DNA from: Acholeplasmatales bacterium
Lineage (GTDB): Bacteria; Bacillota_I; Bacilli_A; Acholeplasmatales; Anaeroplasmataceae
Direction: 5' to 3'
DNA length: 10,433 nt
NCBI GenBank assembly: GCA_024690445.1
Contig: JAILPD010000088.1
Location: 1 to 10,433 of the forward strand
The notes under the pieces were generated by a model. The model ran no database searches, had not been told where the DNA came from, and saw only the letters and a list, made by a program, of their open reading frames with translations. This document shows positions 1 through 7,285 of this stretch, piece after piece. A program made the position numbers and the translations under genes. Within the stretch, counting starts at the first letter, position 1; the number at the start of each line of letters is the position of its first letter.

Positions 1-1332
1 AACCAAGTATGGTTTGCTAAAAATGGATCTCCACTTATTGTTGCAGAAGGTAAGGACGCATCATATTTAGCATCTGATGTACCTGCAATTTTAAAATATA
101 CAAATAAAGTATATTATGTTGATGATTTAGAATGTGGTGTGATGGATGGTAATACAATCAAGTTCTTTGACTTAAATGGTGATGATATTACAGATAAGAA
201 AAAGTTAGTTAAGATTGATTGGAAGGCTGACGCTGCTGATTTAGGTGATTATCAATATTACATGGAAAAGGAAATTGATGAACAACCAAAGGCAATTAAA
301 AGAACAATTGATGCCTATTTAACAGAAGAAAATAAAATTGATTTCCATTCAATTGGTATTAAGCAAGAATACTTAAATGAATTAGATGAAATCTATATCT
401 TCGCTTGTGGTTCTGCATATCATGCTGGTGTTGTAGCTCAGCATGTTATTGAAGATTTAGCTGGTGTAAACGTAAGAGTAGAATTAGCATCTGAATTTAA
501 ATATAGAAATTATAAAATGAATCCTAATGCTTTAGCTATTATCATTTCTCAGTCTGGAGAGACTAAGGATACATATGAGGCAATGCTTAAAGCAAAGGAA
601 AATGGAATTAAGACTTTAGCGATTTGTAATGTAAAGGGATCTACAATCGCAAGAGATGCAGATTATAATGCATATACATATGCTGGTCCTGAAATTGCTG
701 TTGCTACAACAAAGGCATATTCTTGTCAGCTTGTAGTCTTATATCTATTTGCATTATTCTTAGCAAGAACAAAATATAGAATCGATAAAGATAAATATTA
801 TAAGCTAATTGATGAAGTTAAAGAAATTCCTTCAAAGGTTTCTGAAACAATTAAGCATAAGGGTCAAGTACAAAAATTATCATCTAGATTTACTGATAAG
901 ACAAATGTATTTTTCATCGGAAGAGGTATTGATTATGCTGTTTGTATGGAAGGCTCTTTAAAACTAAAGGAAATTACTTACATTAATTCAAATGCTTATG
1001 CGGCAGGAGAATTAAAGCACGGTACAATTTCTTTAATTCAAAAGGGAGTTGCTACAATCGCAATTGCCACTCAACCAGATTTAGTTGAAAAGACTATTTC
1101 TAACATGGTTGAGGTTAAGTCTAGAGATGGAAGTGTAGTTGCTTTAACAACAGTTGGAACTGATGTTGAAAATTCTAGTAAGTATCAAATCTATGTTCCA
1201 AAGATTAATCCTTTATTCTCAGCTAGCTTAGTAATCATTCCATTACAACAGCTTGCATATTATGTTTGCTTAAATAAGGGTTTCAATCCTGATAAGCCAA
1301 GAAATTTAGCTAAGAGTGTTACTGTGGAGTAA
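1..1332 (+). CDS. glmS: Glutamine--fructose-6-phosphate aminotransferase (isomerizing), 5'-truncated by window edge
   Basis: The frame is open from base 1, giving 443 residues that lack about the first 160 of the usual roughly 600, including the N-terminal Cys nucleophile. Residues 1 to about 40 look like the end of the glutaminase domain; the rest is the double-SIS isomerase. Seen: CGSAYHAG from C136, SQSGET at 183-188, KLKE with E324, GELKHG with E337 and H340, and the signature C-terminus DKPRNLAKSVTVE, with the substrate-site Lys at 438. The enzyme is cytosolic and makes glucosamine-6-phosphate from fructose-6-phosphate and glutamine, the committed step to UDP-GlcNAc. The complete C-terminus argues for true GlmS rather than a deglycase. 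Only 4 bases separate it from the dehydratase that uses UDP-GlcNAc, so the two are probably co-transcribed. In many Bacillota a glmS ribozyme precedes this gene; that region lies outside the window. Confidence 0.97.
   Translation, partial: NQVWFAKNGSPLIVAEGKDASYLASDVPAILKYTNKVYYVDDLECGVMDGNTIKFFDLNGDDITDKKKLVKIDWKADAADLGDYQYYMEKEIDEQPKAIKRTIDAYLTEENKIDFHSIGIKQEYLNELDEIYIFACGSAYHAGVVAQHVIEDLAGVNVRVELASEFKYRNYKMNPNALAIIISQSGETKDTYEAMLKAKENGIKTLAICNVKGSTIARDADYNAYTYAGPEIAVATTKAYSCQLVVLYLFALFLARTKYRIDKDKYYKLIDEVKEIPSKVSETIKHKGQVQKLSSRFTDKTNVFFIGRGIDYAVCMEGSLKLKEITYINSNAYAAGELKHGTISLIQKGVATIAIATQPDLVEKTISNMVEVKSRDGSVVALTTVGTDVENSSKYQIYVPKINPLFSASLVIIPLQQLAYYVCLNKGFNPDKPRNLAKSVTVE
1326..1329 (+). 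promoter_or_regulatory. Ribosome binding site that sets the dehydratase start
   Basis: GGAG lies 7 bases before the ATG at 1337. It is formed by the last two sense codons of glmS (GTG GAG, Val-Glu), so the conserved C-terminus of GlmS also carries the initiation signal of the next gene. A GTG at 1316, in the same frame as the dehydratase, lies upstream of this site and has no ribosome binding site of its own, so it is rejected as the start. Confidence 0.8.
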
Positions 1333-1336
1333 GAAT

Positions 1337-3214
1337 ATGAAAGAAAAAATGAAATATATTTTTGGATTAATATTTAATAAACGAATGCTTTATAAGCTTG
1401 GCTTAGCTTTCATAGATTATATAGCATTCATATTAATATGTATCGTAGCTATGTTTATTATTACTAAAAGTGCTGAATATTTAGATTCTGCATTTATGCT
1501 TTCAGCATTAGTAATTTCATTTATAAAGGTAGCAGTTAGCTTTGCTTTTGGTACATACAATATGCTTTGGATGTATTCTATTAGAAGAAATCTTTCAAAG
1601 TTTGTAATTATTACTTTACTAATTGATATCGTATTTATTGTTTTATCAATCTTCCCTGCAATTGGTAAATACACTAAAGTTAAAACCACAATCTACATTG
1701 TAATTATGCTATTAGAATTCGCATATATCGTAATTAGTAGATTTGGTTTATCGGTTTATTTTAATTATTTCTATCATCAGAAGAATAAGCCAGCAACATC
1801 TGCTAGAACATTAATTATTGGAGCTGGTTCAGCAGGTGCGATGGTTTTAAATGAATTTGGTAGTAAAAAGGAACTTGGATATAAGATTGTAGGCTTTGTA
1901 GATGATAGTCCTGAAAAGATTGGTCAAGTTATTAACAATACTAAAATTTATGGTCCTATTGCTAATATTAACGAGATTGTAAAAAAGGTTGAAGCTAATA
2001 AGATTATTATTGCCATTCCATCATTAGGAATGAATAAATTAAAGGAAATTACAAATTTAATTGAGTATAAGGATGTATCAGTAGAAATCCTACCAGATAG
2101 AGCTAAGTTATTACAATCTGATTTAAAGTCTACAATTAGAAAAGTAGAAATAGCCGACTTATTAGGTAGAACTCCTATTGAACTAGATAAATCAAAATTA
2201 AATGATTTTTTGAATGACAAGGTTGTATTAGTTACAGGTGGTGGAGGCTCTATTGGTTCTGAAATTTGTAGACAGGTATTAGAATATAAACCTAAGAAGC
2301 TAATTATCTTTGATATTTATGAAAATACAACTTATGAATTAAAAACAGAATTAGATTTGAAATATAGAAATTCTGATTATACTCCTGATTATATTGCATT
2401 AATTGGTTCAGTAAGAGATGAGGCAAGATTAGAAGAAGTATTTAAGAAATATAAGCCAAATATTATTTTCCACGCTGCTGCACATAAGCATGTACCATTA
2501 ATGGAAGATAGCCCATTTGAGGCAATCAAGAATAATATTAAGGGTACTTACAATGTTGCTAAAATGGCTGATAAGTATAAGGCTGAAAAGATGGTTTTAA
2601 TTTCAACTGATAAGGCAGTTAGACCTACTAATGTTATGGGTGCTTCTAAACGTTTCTGTGAAATGGTTGTTGAAGCATGGAATGCAAAGTCAGAAAAGAC
2701 TTCATACTCAATGGTTAGATTTGGTAATGTGTTAGGTTCTAATGGGTCAGTTATTCCATTATTTAGAAAGCAAATTGAAGCTGGTGGACCTGTAACAGTT
2801 ACATCTGCTGAAATAAATCGTTTCTTTATGACTATACCTGAAGCATGTGGTTTAGTTATTGAGTCTGGTGCATATGCTGAAGGTGGAGAAAAATTCATTT
2901 TAGATATGGGTGAACCAGTAAAAATTATCGATTTAGCAAAGAATATGATTAAACTATCTGGTCTAGAACTTGGTAAGGATATTGATATTGAAATTACTGG
3001 ATTAAGACCAGGTGAAAAATTATATGAGGAATTATTATTAAAAACAGCAAATGCTACTAAAACTCAAAATGATAAGATCTATGTTGAAAAGGGTATTCAT
3101 CCATTCGATTTAGAGAAGATTAATGAAATCATTGATCATTTAGTTGAAATTGGTCATGACAATAAGGCAGTTTTAGAGTATTTACAAGAATTGGAAATTA
3201 TTAAAAGAGGATAG
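1337..3214 (+). CDS. Membrane-bound UDP-GlcNAc 4,6-dehydratase (PglF/CapD type)
   Basis: 625 residues from the ATG at 1337. There are about four hydrophobic segments (roughly 21-43, 53-72, 86-108, 118-140). A first Rossmann-like domain follows (GAGSAG at 162-167, the CoA_binding_3-like region), then an extended SDR domain with TGGGGSIG at 300-307. The catalytic block reads S423-T-D-K426, then M434-x3-K438: Met sits where classical SDRs have Tyr. This is the pattern of the large membrane-associated dehydratases such as PglF, which remove water from UDP-GlcNAc while retaining C5 configuration; the inverting PseB/FlaA1 enzymes keep the Tyr. Expected product: UDP-2-acetamido-2,6-dideoxy-4-hexulose. 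The next gene encodes the aminotransferase that would use this ketosugar. Length and domain order are normal for the family. The precise sugar is inferred, and other UDP-HexNAc substrates are possible. Confidence 0.9.
   Translation: MKEKMKYIFGLIFNKRMLYKLGLAFIDYIAFILICIVAMFIITKSAEYLDSAFMLSALVISFIKVAVSFAFGTYNMLWMYSIRRNLSKFVIITLLIDIVFIVLSIFPAIGKYTKVKTTIYIVIMLLEFAYIVISRFGLSVYFNYFYHQKNKPATSARTLIIGAGSAGAMVLNEFGSKKELGYKIVGFVDDSPEKIGQVINNTKIYGPIANINEIVKKVEANKIIIAIPSLGMNKLKEITNLIEYKDVSVEILPDRAKLLQSDLKSTIRKVEIADLLGRTPIELDKSKLNDFLNDKVVLVTGGGGSIGSEICRQVLEYKPKKLIIFDIYENTTYELKTELDLKYRNSDYTPDYIALIGSVRDEARLEEVFKKYKPNIIFHAAAHKHVPLMEDSPFEAIKNNIKGTYNVAKMADKYKAEKMVLISTDKAVRPTNVMGASKRFCEMVVEAWNAKSEKTSYSMVRFGNVLGSNGSVIPLFRKQIEAGGPVTVTSAEINRFFMTIPEACGLVIESGAYAEGGEKFILDMGEPVKIIDLAKNMIKLSGLELGKDIDIEITGLRPGEKLYEELLLKTANATKTQNDKIYVEKGIHPFDLEKINEIIDHLVEIGHDNKAVLEYLQELEIIKRG
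3203..3210 (+). promoter_or_regulatory. Ribosome binding site of the aminotransferase
   Basis: AAAAGAGG precedes the GTG start at 3224 with a rather long spacer of 13 bases. An in-frame TGA at 3215-3217 rules out any earlier start, so GTG is used despite the loose spacing. This may lower translation relative to the flanking genes. Confidence 0.5.
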
Positions 3215-3223
3215 TGATTTTTT

Positions 3224-4435
3224 GTGGAGAAGAGACAAATAAAGTTTTCACCACCAGATATTTCACAAGCTGAAATTGATGAAGTGGTTGATACTTTAAA
3301 ATCTGGTTGGATAACAACAGGTCCAAAGACTAAATTATTTGAAAAACAAATTGCAGAGTTTTGCCATACATCAAAGGCTGTATGCTTGAATTCTCAAACT
3401 GCAGCTCAGGAGCTTACTTTAAGAGTATTAGGAATTGGTCCTGGTGATGAAGTTATTGTTCCTGCATATACATATACTGCTACTGCATCAGTTGTAGATC
3501 ATGTAGGTGCTAAAATTGTAATGATTGATTCTCAAAAAGATAATGTTGAGATGGATTATGATTTATTAGAAAAGGCAATTACAAATAAAACAAAGGCAAT
3601 ACTTCCTGTTGATTTAGGTGGTATTATTTGTGACTATAAGAAAATATTTGAAATAGTAGAAAAAAAGAAGAATCTATTTACTCCAAATAATGATATTCAA
3701 AAGGCTTTTGGTAGAATTATTGTTTGTGCTGATACAGCCCATTCATTTGGCTCAACACAAAATGGCTTAAAGGCAGGAGAAATAGCTGACTTCTCATCAT
3801 TTAGCTTCCACGCTGTTAAAAATTTAACAACTGGTGAAGGTGGTGCTGTAACATGGCGTGATATTCCAGGTATCGATAATGAAGAACTTTATAAGAAGTA
3901 TCAATTATTATCATTACATGGACAAAATAAGGATGCCTTAGCTAAAACAAAACTAGGTGCTTGGGAATATGATATCGTGGCTCCATATTTCAAATGTAAT
4001 ATGACTGATATTATGGCATCTATTGGTCTTGCTCAATTAAAGAGATATCCTAATATTTTAGCAAGAAGAAAAGAAATAGTTTCTAAGTATGATGAGGCAA
4101 TGAAAAATTATAATGTTTCTGTATTAAAGCATTATACAGAGAATAGCTCATCATGTGGTCATTTATATATTGTAAGATTTAATGGTAAATCAGTAGAATA
4201 TAGAAATGCATTTATTACAAAGATGGCAGAGCTTGGTGTTGCTACTAACGTACACTATAAGCCGCTTCCAATGCATACTGCTTATATCAATTTAGGCTTT
4301 GATATTAAGAATTATCCTAATGCATATCATATGTATGAAAATGCTATGACATTACCTCTTCATACTTGCTTAACTGATGAAGATGTTGAATATGTTTTAG
4401 AGGCATTTAAAACAGTATATGAGGAATTAAAATAA
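3224..4435 (+). CDS. DegT/DnrJ/EryC1-family UDP-4-keto sugar aminotransferase
   Basis: 403 residues, GTG start forced by the upstream in-frame TGA; the family N-terminus (IKFSPPDIS...) begins at once. PLP fold type I sugar aminotransferase: D170-T-A-H173 is the cofactor-binding Asp motif and K199 in HAVKNLTTGEGG is the Schiff-base lysine. SGWITTGP near residue 26 and HYKPLP near 340 are family hallmarks. It should transfer an amino group from glutamate to C4 of the ketosugar made by the preceding dehydratase, giving a UDP-4-amino-4,6-dideoxy-HexNAc. From memory it resembles the WcfR type of Bacteroides fragilis polysaccharide A (axial amine, AATGal) at least as well as PglE (equatorial amine), but stereochemistry cannot be read from the motifs. 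The stretch around 145-165, before the Asp motif, looks normal for this subfamily. Its stop shares one base with the next start (TAATG), so translation is probably coupled. Confidence 0.92.
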   Translation: MEKRQIKFSPPDISQAEIDEVVDTLKSGWITTGPKTKLFEKQIAEFCHTSKAVCLNSQTAAQELTLRVLGIGPGDEVIVPAYTYTATASVVDHVGAKIVMIDSQKDNVEMDYDLLEKAITNKTKAILPVDLGGIICDYKKIFEIVEKKKNLFTPNNDIQKAFGRIIVCADTAHSFGSTQNGLKAGEIADFSSFSFHAVKNLTTGEGGAVTWRDIPGIDNEELYKKYQLLSLHGQNKDALAKTKLGAWEYDIVAPYFKCNMTDIMASIGLAQLKRYPNILARRKEIVSKYDEAMKNYNVSVLKHYTENSSSCGHLYIVRFNGKSVEYRNAFITKMAELGVATNVHYKPLPMHTAYINLGFDIKNYPNAYHMYENAMTLPLHTCLTDEDVEYVLEAFKTVYEELK

Positions 4436-5103
4436 TGAAAAGTTGGAATAAACTTCCAAAAGAATTACAGTGTGATGAAGTAAAACCATATTATGACATT
4501 TTAAAGAAAAAGAAGATATCAAGATTCTTTACTAGAATTTTTGATATCTTTGCTTCGTTCATACCTTTAATTCTTTTGTCATTATTCTTTATTATAATTG
4601 CTATATTAATTAAGCTTACATCAAAGGGACCTGTATTCTATAGACAGGTAAGAGTAACAAGATATAATAAAGATTTTAGAATATTTAAATTTAGAACAAT
4701 GGTTGTAGATGCTGATAAAAAGGGATCACTAGTTACAACTAAAAATGATTCTAGAATAACTAAAATAGGTAAATTTTTACGTAAGACTAAGCTAGATGAA
4801 TTACCACAGCTTATCAATGTATTATTAGGTCAAATGACTTTTGTTGGTACTAGACCTGAGGTTAGAAAATATGTTGATAAATATTCAAATGAAATGCTTG
4901 CTACATTATTAATGCCTGCTGGTATTACATCATCTGCTAGTATTAAGTATAAGGATGAGGCATCATTAATTGAAAATGCAACTGATGTTGATGATGTTTA
5001 TATCAATCAAATCCTTCCAGATAAGATGAAATATAATTTGGAAGATGTTAAGAAATATAATTTCTTTAGACAAATATTATTAATTTTTAAAACAGTATTG
5101 TAG
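4435..5103 (+). CDS. Initiating phosphoglycosyl transferase (PglC/WcfS-like)
   Basis: 222 residues, ATG start overlapping the aminotransferase stop, with GAGGAA 8 bases upstream. This is a small monotopic phosphoglycosyl transferase: one hydrophobic membrane-embedded segment (about 38-62), RQVR shortly after, KFRTM around 78-82, and the catalytic D121-E122 dyad in LDELPQLINVLLG, followed by FVGTRPE. The family moves a sugar phosphate from a UDP-sugar to undecaprenyl phosphate through an aspartyl-phosphosugar intermediate at the inner membrane face, starting a repeat unit. The C-terminal GITSSASIKYKDE block replaces the usual GITGWAQVNGR, which from memory marks a subgroup that often sits beside DegT aminotransferases. 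The probable substrate is therefore the amino sugar made by the two preceding genes. Two oddities: VGTRPE for the usual VGPRPE, and Leu50 after Ser49 where the reentrant helix normally has Ser-Pro. Confidence 0.93.
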   Translation: MKSWNKLPKELQCDEVKPYYDILKKKKISRFFTRIFDIFASFIPLILLSLFFIIIAILIKLTSKGPVFYRQVRVTRYNKDFRIFKFRTMVVDADKKGSLVTTKNDSRITKIGKFLRKTKLDELPQLINVLLGQMTFVGTRPEVRKYVDKYSNEMLATLLMPAGITSSASIKYKDEASLIENATDVDDVYINQILPDKMKYNLEDVKKYNFFRQILLIFKTVL

Positions 5104-5108
5104 GTGAT
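5102..5108 (+). promoter_or_regulatory. Ribosome binding site selecting a TTG start
   Basis: AGGTGAT overlaps the TAG stop of the phosphoglycosyl transferase and lies 3 bases before the TTG at 5112, or 4 from the AGGTGA core. The only nearby in-frame ATG, at 5130, would cut off the conserved first strand of the glycosyltransferase, so TTG is the likely start. Confidence 0.65.
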
Positions 5109-5111
5109 ATA

Positions 5112-5924
5112 TTGGACTTTTCAATATTGATGTCTGTTTACATTAAGGAAAAACCTGAATATTTAGATCAATGCTTTGAAAGTCTTGAAAATCAGACTGT
5201 GAAGGCAAATGAATGGGTATTAGTTCAGGATGGCCCAATCACAGATGAATTATTAGCTGTAATAAATAAATATAAGCAACGTGGTAATCCTATCGTTGAT
5301 GTTATATTACCAAAGAATCAAGGCTTAGGTATTGCCTTAGCTAATGGAATTGAAGCCTGTTCAAATGAGATAGTAGCTAGAATGGATACTGATGATATAG
5401 CAAGAGAGGATAGATTTGAATTACAATTAAAAGAATTCATCGATGACCCTAATCTTGATATTTGTGGTAGCCATATTATCGAATTTGAAGGAAGTAAGGA
5501 TAATGTCGTTGCTAAACGTACTGTACCTCTTGATGATAAGGCAATAAAGAAATATCAAAAGAGAAGAGATTCTTTCAATCACATGACTGTCATGTATAAA
5601 AAGAGGGCAGTATTAAAGGCTGGAAATTACCAATCTTGCCTATTGATGGAAGATACGCTATTGTGGGCAAATATGTTTATTTCAGGCGTAAATGCTAAAA
5701 ACGTTGATGACTATTTAGTATATGCTCGCGTTGGAAAAGATATGTTCGAACGTCGAGGTGGATTTGCTTATTATAAGAAGTATAAGCAAGGAAGAAAAAA
5801 AGTATATAAAACTGGCTATATTAGCTGGTGGGATTATAAAGTTACAGTAATAATTCAATTTATTATTGCTTTAATACCAAATAAATTAAGAGGTTTTATA
5901 TTTAAAAAGCTTCTTCATAAATAA
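5112..5924 (+). CDS. GT2 family glycosyltransferase (AmsE-like)
   Basis: 270 residues from a TTG start. GT-A fold, family 2: the N-terminus FSILMSVYIKEKPEYLDQC, then QTVKANEWVLVQDGP (nucleotide-binding strands), NQGLGIALANGI, and the DxD-type metal and nucleotide-sugar motif at 92-95 (D-T-D-D). RRDSFNHMTVMYKK and the later LLMEDTLLW give the acceptor and catalytic-base region (Glu-Asp of MEDT). From memory this order of motifs fits the AmsE-like subgroup found in exopolysaccharide loci. The C-terminus has a hydrophobic stretch near 245-258 and a basic tail, suggesting peripheral membrane attachment. Right after the initiating transferase, it may add the second sugar; donor and linkage cannot be predicted. 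A run of seven A at 5795-5801 lies in the coding region, but the frame is intact. Confidence 0.88.
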   Translation: MDFSILMSVYIKEKPEYLDQCFESLENQTVKANEWVLVQDGPITDELLAVINKYKQRGNPIVDVILPKNQGLGIALANGIEACSNEIVARMDTDDIAREDRFELQLKEFIDDPNLDICGSHIIEFEGSKDNVVAKRTVPLDDKAIKKYQKRRDSFNHMTVMYKKRAVLKAGNYQSCLLMEDTLLWANMFISGVNAKNVDDYLVYARVGKDMFERRGGFAYYKKYKQGRKKVYKTGYISWWDYKVTVIIQFIIALIPNKLRGFIFKKLLHK

Positions 5925-5937
5925 AATTATTGGAATC

Positions 5938-5944
5938 GAGGTGA
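5938..5944 (+). promoter_or_regulatory. Ribosome binding site that sets the polymerase start
   Basis: GAGGTGA ends directly against an ATG at 5945, leaving no spacer, but stands 6 bases before the in-frame GTG at 5951. The GTG is therefore the better start. The TGA inside this site (5942-5944) is in frame and blocks anything further upstream. Confidence 0.7.
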
Positions 5945-5950
5945 ATGCAA

Positions 5951-7270
5951 GTGTTTCTTTTATATATTGTTTTAAGCGTAATTTTAATTATGCTTTCAAT
6001 TTTAATATTTAAAAAGAGAATAAATCCATTTTCTGTTTATGCAGTATTGTGGCTATTATTAATATGCTTGTATGCCTCAGAAATAATCCAATATAATCCA
6101 ATAACTAATTATACTTGGCTTATTTTTTATGTAGTTCTAATAATGTTCTTTTTAGGTTCAACACTAGGTTATGTGATTTCAGGTGCTTATAAGCAAAGGA
6201 AATTAAAACTAAATAACGAATCTACTTTATATGGAAATTATAAAAGAAGGGCTATAAAGAGTGATAAGGCGTTTAAGAAGAAATTAGAAATTATAATTGT
6301 TGTATTATCTCTTGTTTCATTTGTTGTAGCTGTATATTCGTTAGTTAAGTTAATTCAAGCATATGGCTTTAATATATTAAGTAACATTGGAACAATTTAT
6401 GATGATAATATTAATGGTAATTCAATTGTAGAATCACCTCGTATTTTATTACTAAATCATATCGCTATCGCATTATCAGGTTATTATATTTCAAAATATA
6501 AGGCTAAGCCTATTTTGATATTTCCTATTATCAATGCGATTATCGATCAATTATTATCTGGTTCAAGAGGTATGCTAATTGTCGACTTAATGTTTTTAGC
6601 TGGACCAATAGTATTTTTTGGAATTAGAAATAAAATGAGTAGAAAAATATTTATATTCATGGTATTTGCAATCATTTTATTCTTTGTTTTAATTACATTA
6701 TTTAGAGGTAGAAATAATACATCCCTACCTTACGCATCAAGCTTCTTACAAACTATATCATCTAAGACTAGATTGCCATATTCGATAGTGTCCTATGTGA
6801 CGTTACCACTAGCCGCATTTAATGAATTTTTACAAGAGCCATTCTCTTGGAATGTAGGACAATCAACATTTAGATTATTATATAAGTTATTAACTGATAT
6901 TAATGTAGAAAGAATTGATACATTCGTATATGCTACTCCAATAAAGACAAATGTTTATACATATTTAGGTAATTTATATGCTGACTTTGGATTTATTGGA
7001 ATATTATTAGGACCATTCCTATTAAGTACAGCTTTATCATATACTTACTATAAGTTAAAGGTTAGAAAGTCAATTGCGTTAGTCTGTGTATTTGATAGTT
7101 TATTCGTCATTACAATAATGTCTTTCTTCTCATGGTATGTAGCTTACATGTATGTAGTAATCGTATTGCTATTTGGATTTGGTTATTTTGTAGTTATGCG
7201 AATACTTAACGCATTGCTTGGTGTTAAACGTCCTAAGGTAGTACTTAGAAAAGTTAGAACTGATTCGTAG
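5951..7270 (+). CDS. wzy: Oligosaccharide repeat unit polymerase (Wzy)
   Basis: 439 residues from the GTG at 5951. A polytopic membrane protein with about 10 to 12 hydrophobic segments: three in the first 77 residues, a Lys/Arg-rich probably cytosolic loop (about 78-110), further helices to about 250, a long polar loop of some 85 residues, then a C-terminal cluster. Wzy proteins diverge strongly, so the call rests on topology, setting and two typical traits: LLSGSRGML with G204-S-R-G207, and the Y-L-G-x-L-Y-A-D-F-G-x-x-G element after the long loop. It should join lipid-linked repeat units into chains on the outer face of the membrane. This is the only gene in view with this topology other than the flippase at the right edge, which supports the assignment. 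Linkage specificity is unknown. A ligase of the WaaL type is less likely in a Gram-positive setting. Confidence 0.82.
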   Translation: MFLLYIVLSVILIMLSILIFKKRINPFSVYAVLWLLLICLYASEIIQYNPITNYTWLIFYVVLIMFFLGSTLGYVISGAYKQRKLKLNNESTLYGNYKRRAIKSDKAFKKKLEIIIVVLSLVSFVVAVYSLVKLIQAYGFNILSNIGTIYDDNINGNSIVESPRILLLNHIAIALSGYYISKYKAKPILIFPIINAIIDQLLSGSRGMLIVDLMFLAGPIVFFGIRNKMSRKIFIFMVFAIILFFVLITLFRGRNNTSLPYASSFLQTISSKTRLPYSIVSYVTLPLAAFNEFLQEPFSWNVGQSTFRLLYKLLTDINVERIDTFVYATPIKTNVYTYLGNLYADFGFIGILLGPFLLSTALSYTYYKLKVRKSIALVCVFDSLFVITIMSFFSWYVAYMYVVIVLLFGFGYFVVMRILNALLGVKRPKVVLRKVRTDS

Positions 7271-7285
7271 TTTAATGGAGGATTT

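Noticed and set aside
139..1332. glmS taken as starting at the ATG at 139
   Set aside because: The frame is open to base 1 and the upstream residues (FAKNGSPLIVAEGKD...) continue the glutaminase domain, so the gene is cut by the window edge.
1417..2898. Minus-strand open frames of about 90 to 116 codons at 1417-1689, 1948-2220 and 2548-2898
   Set aside because: They lie wholly inside the strongly conserved dehydratase gene, have no recognisable domain, and are explained by the coding strand's composition.
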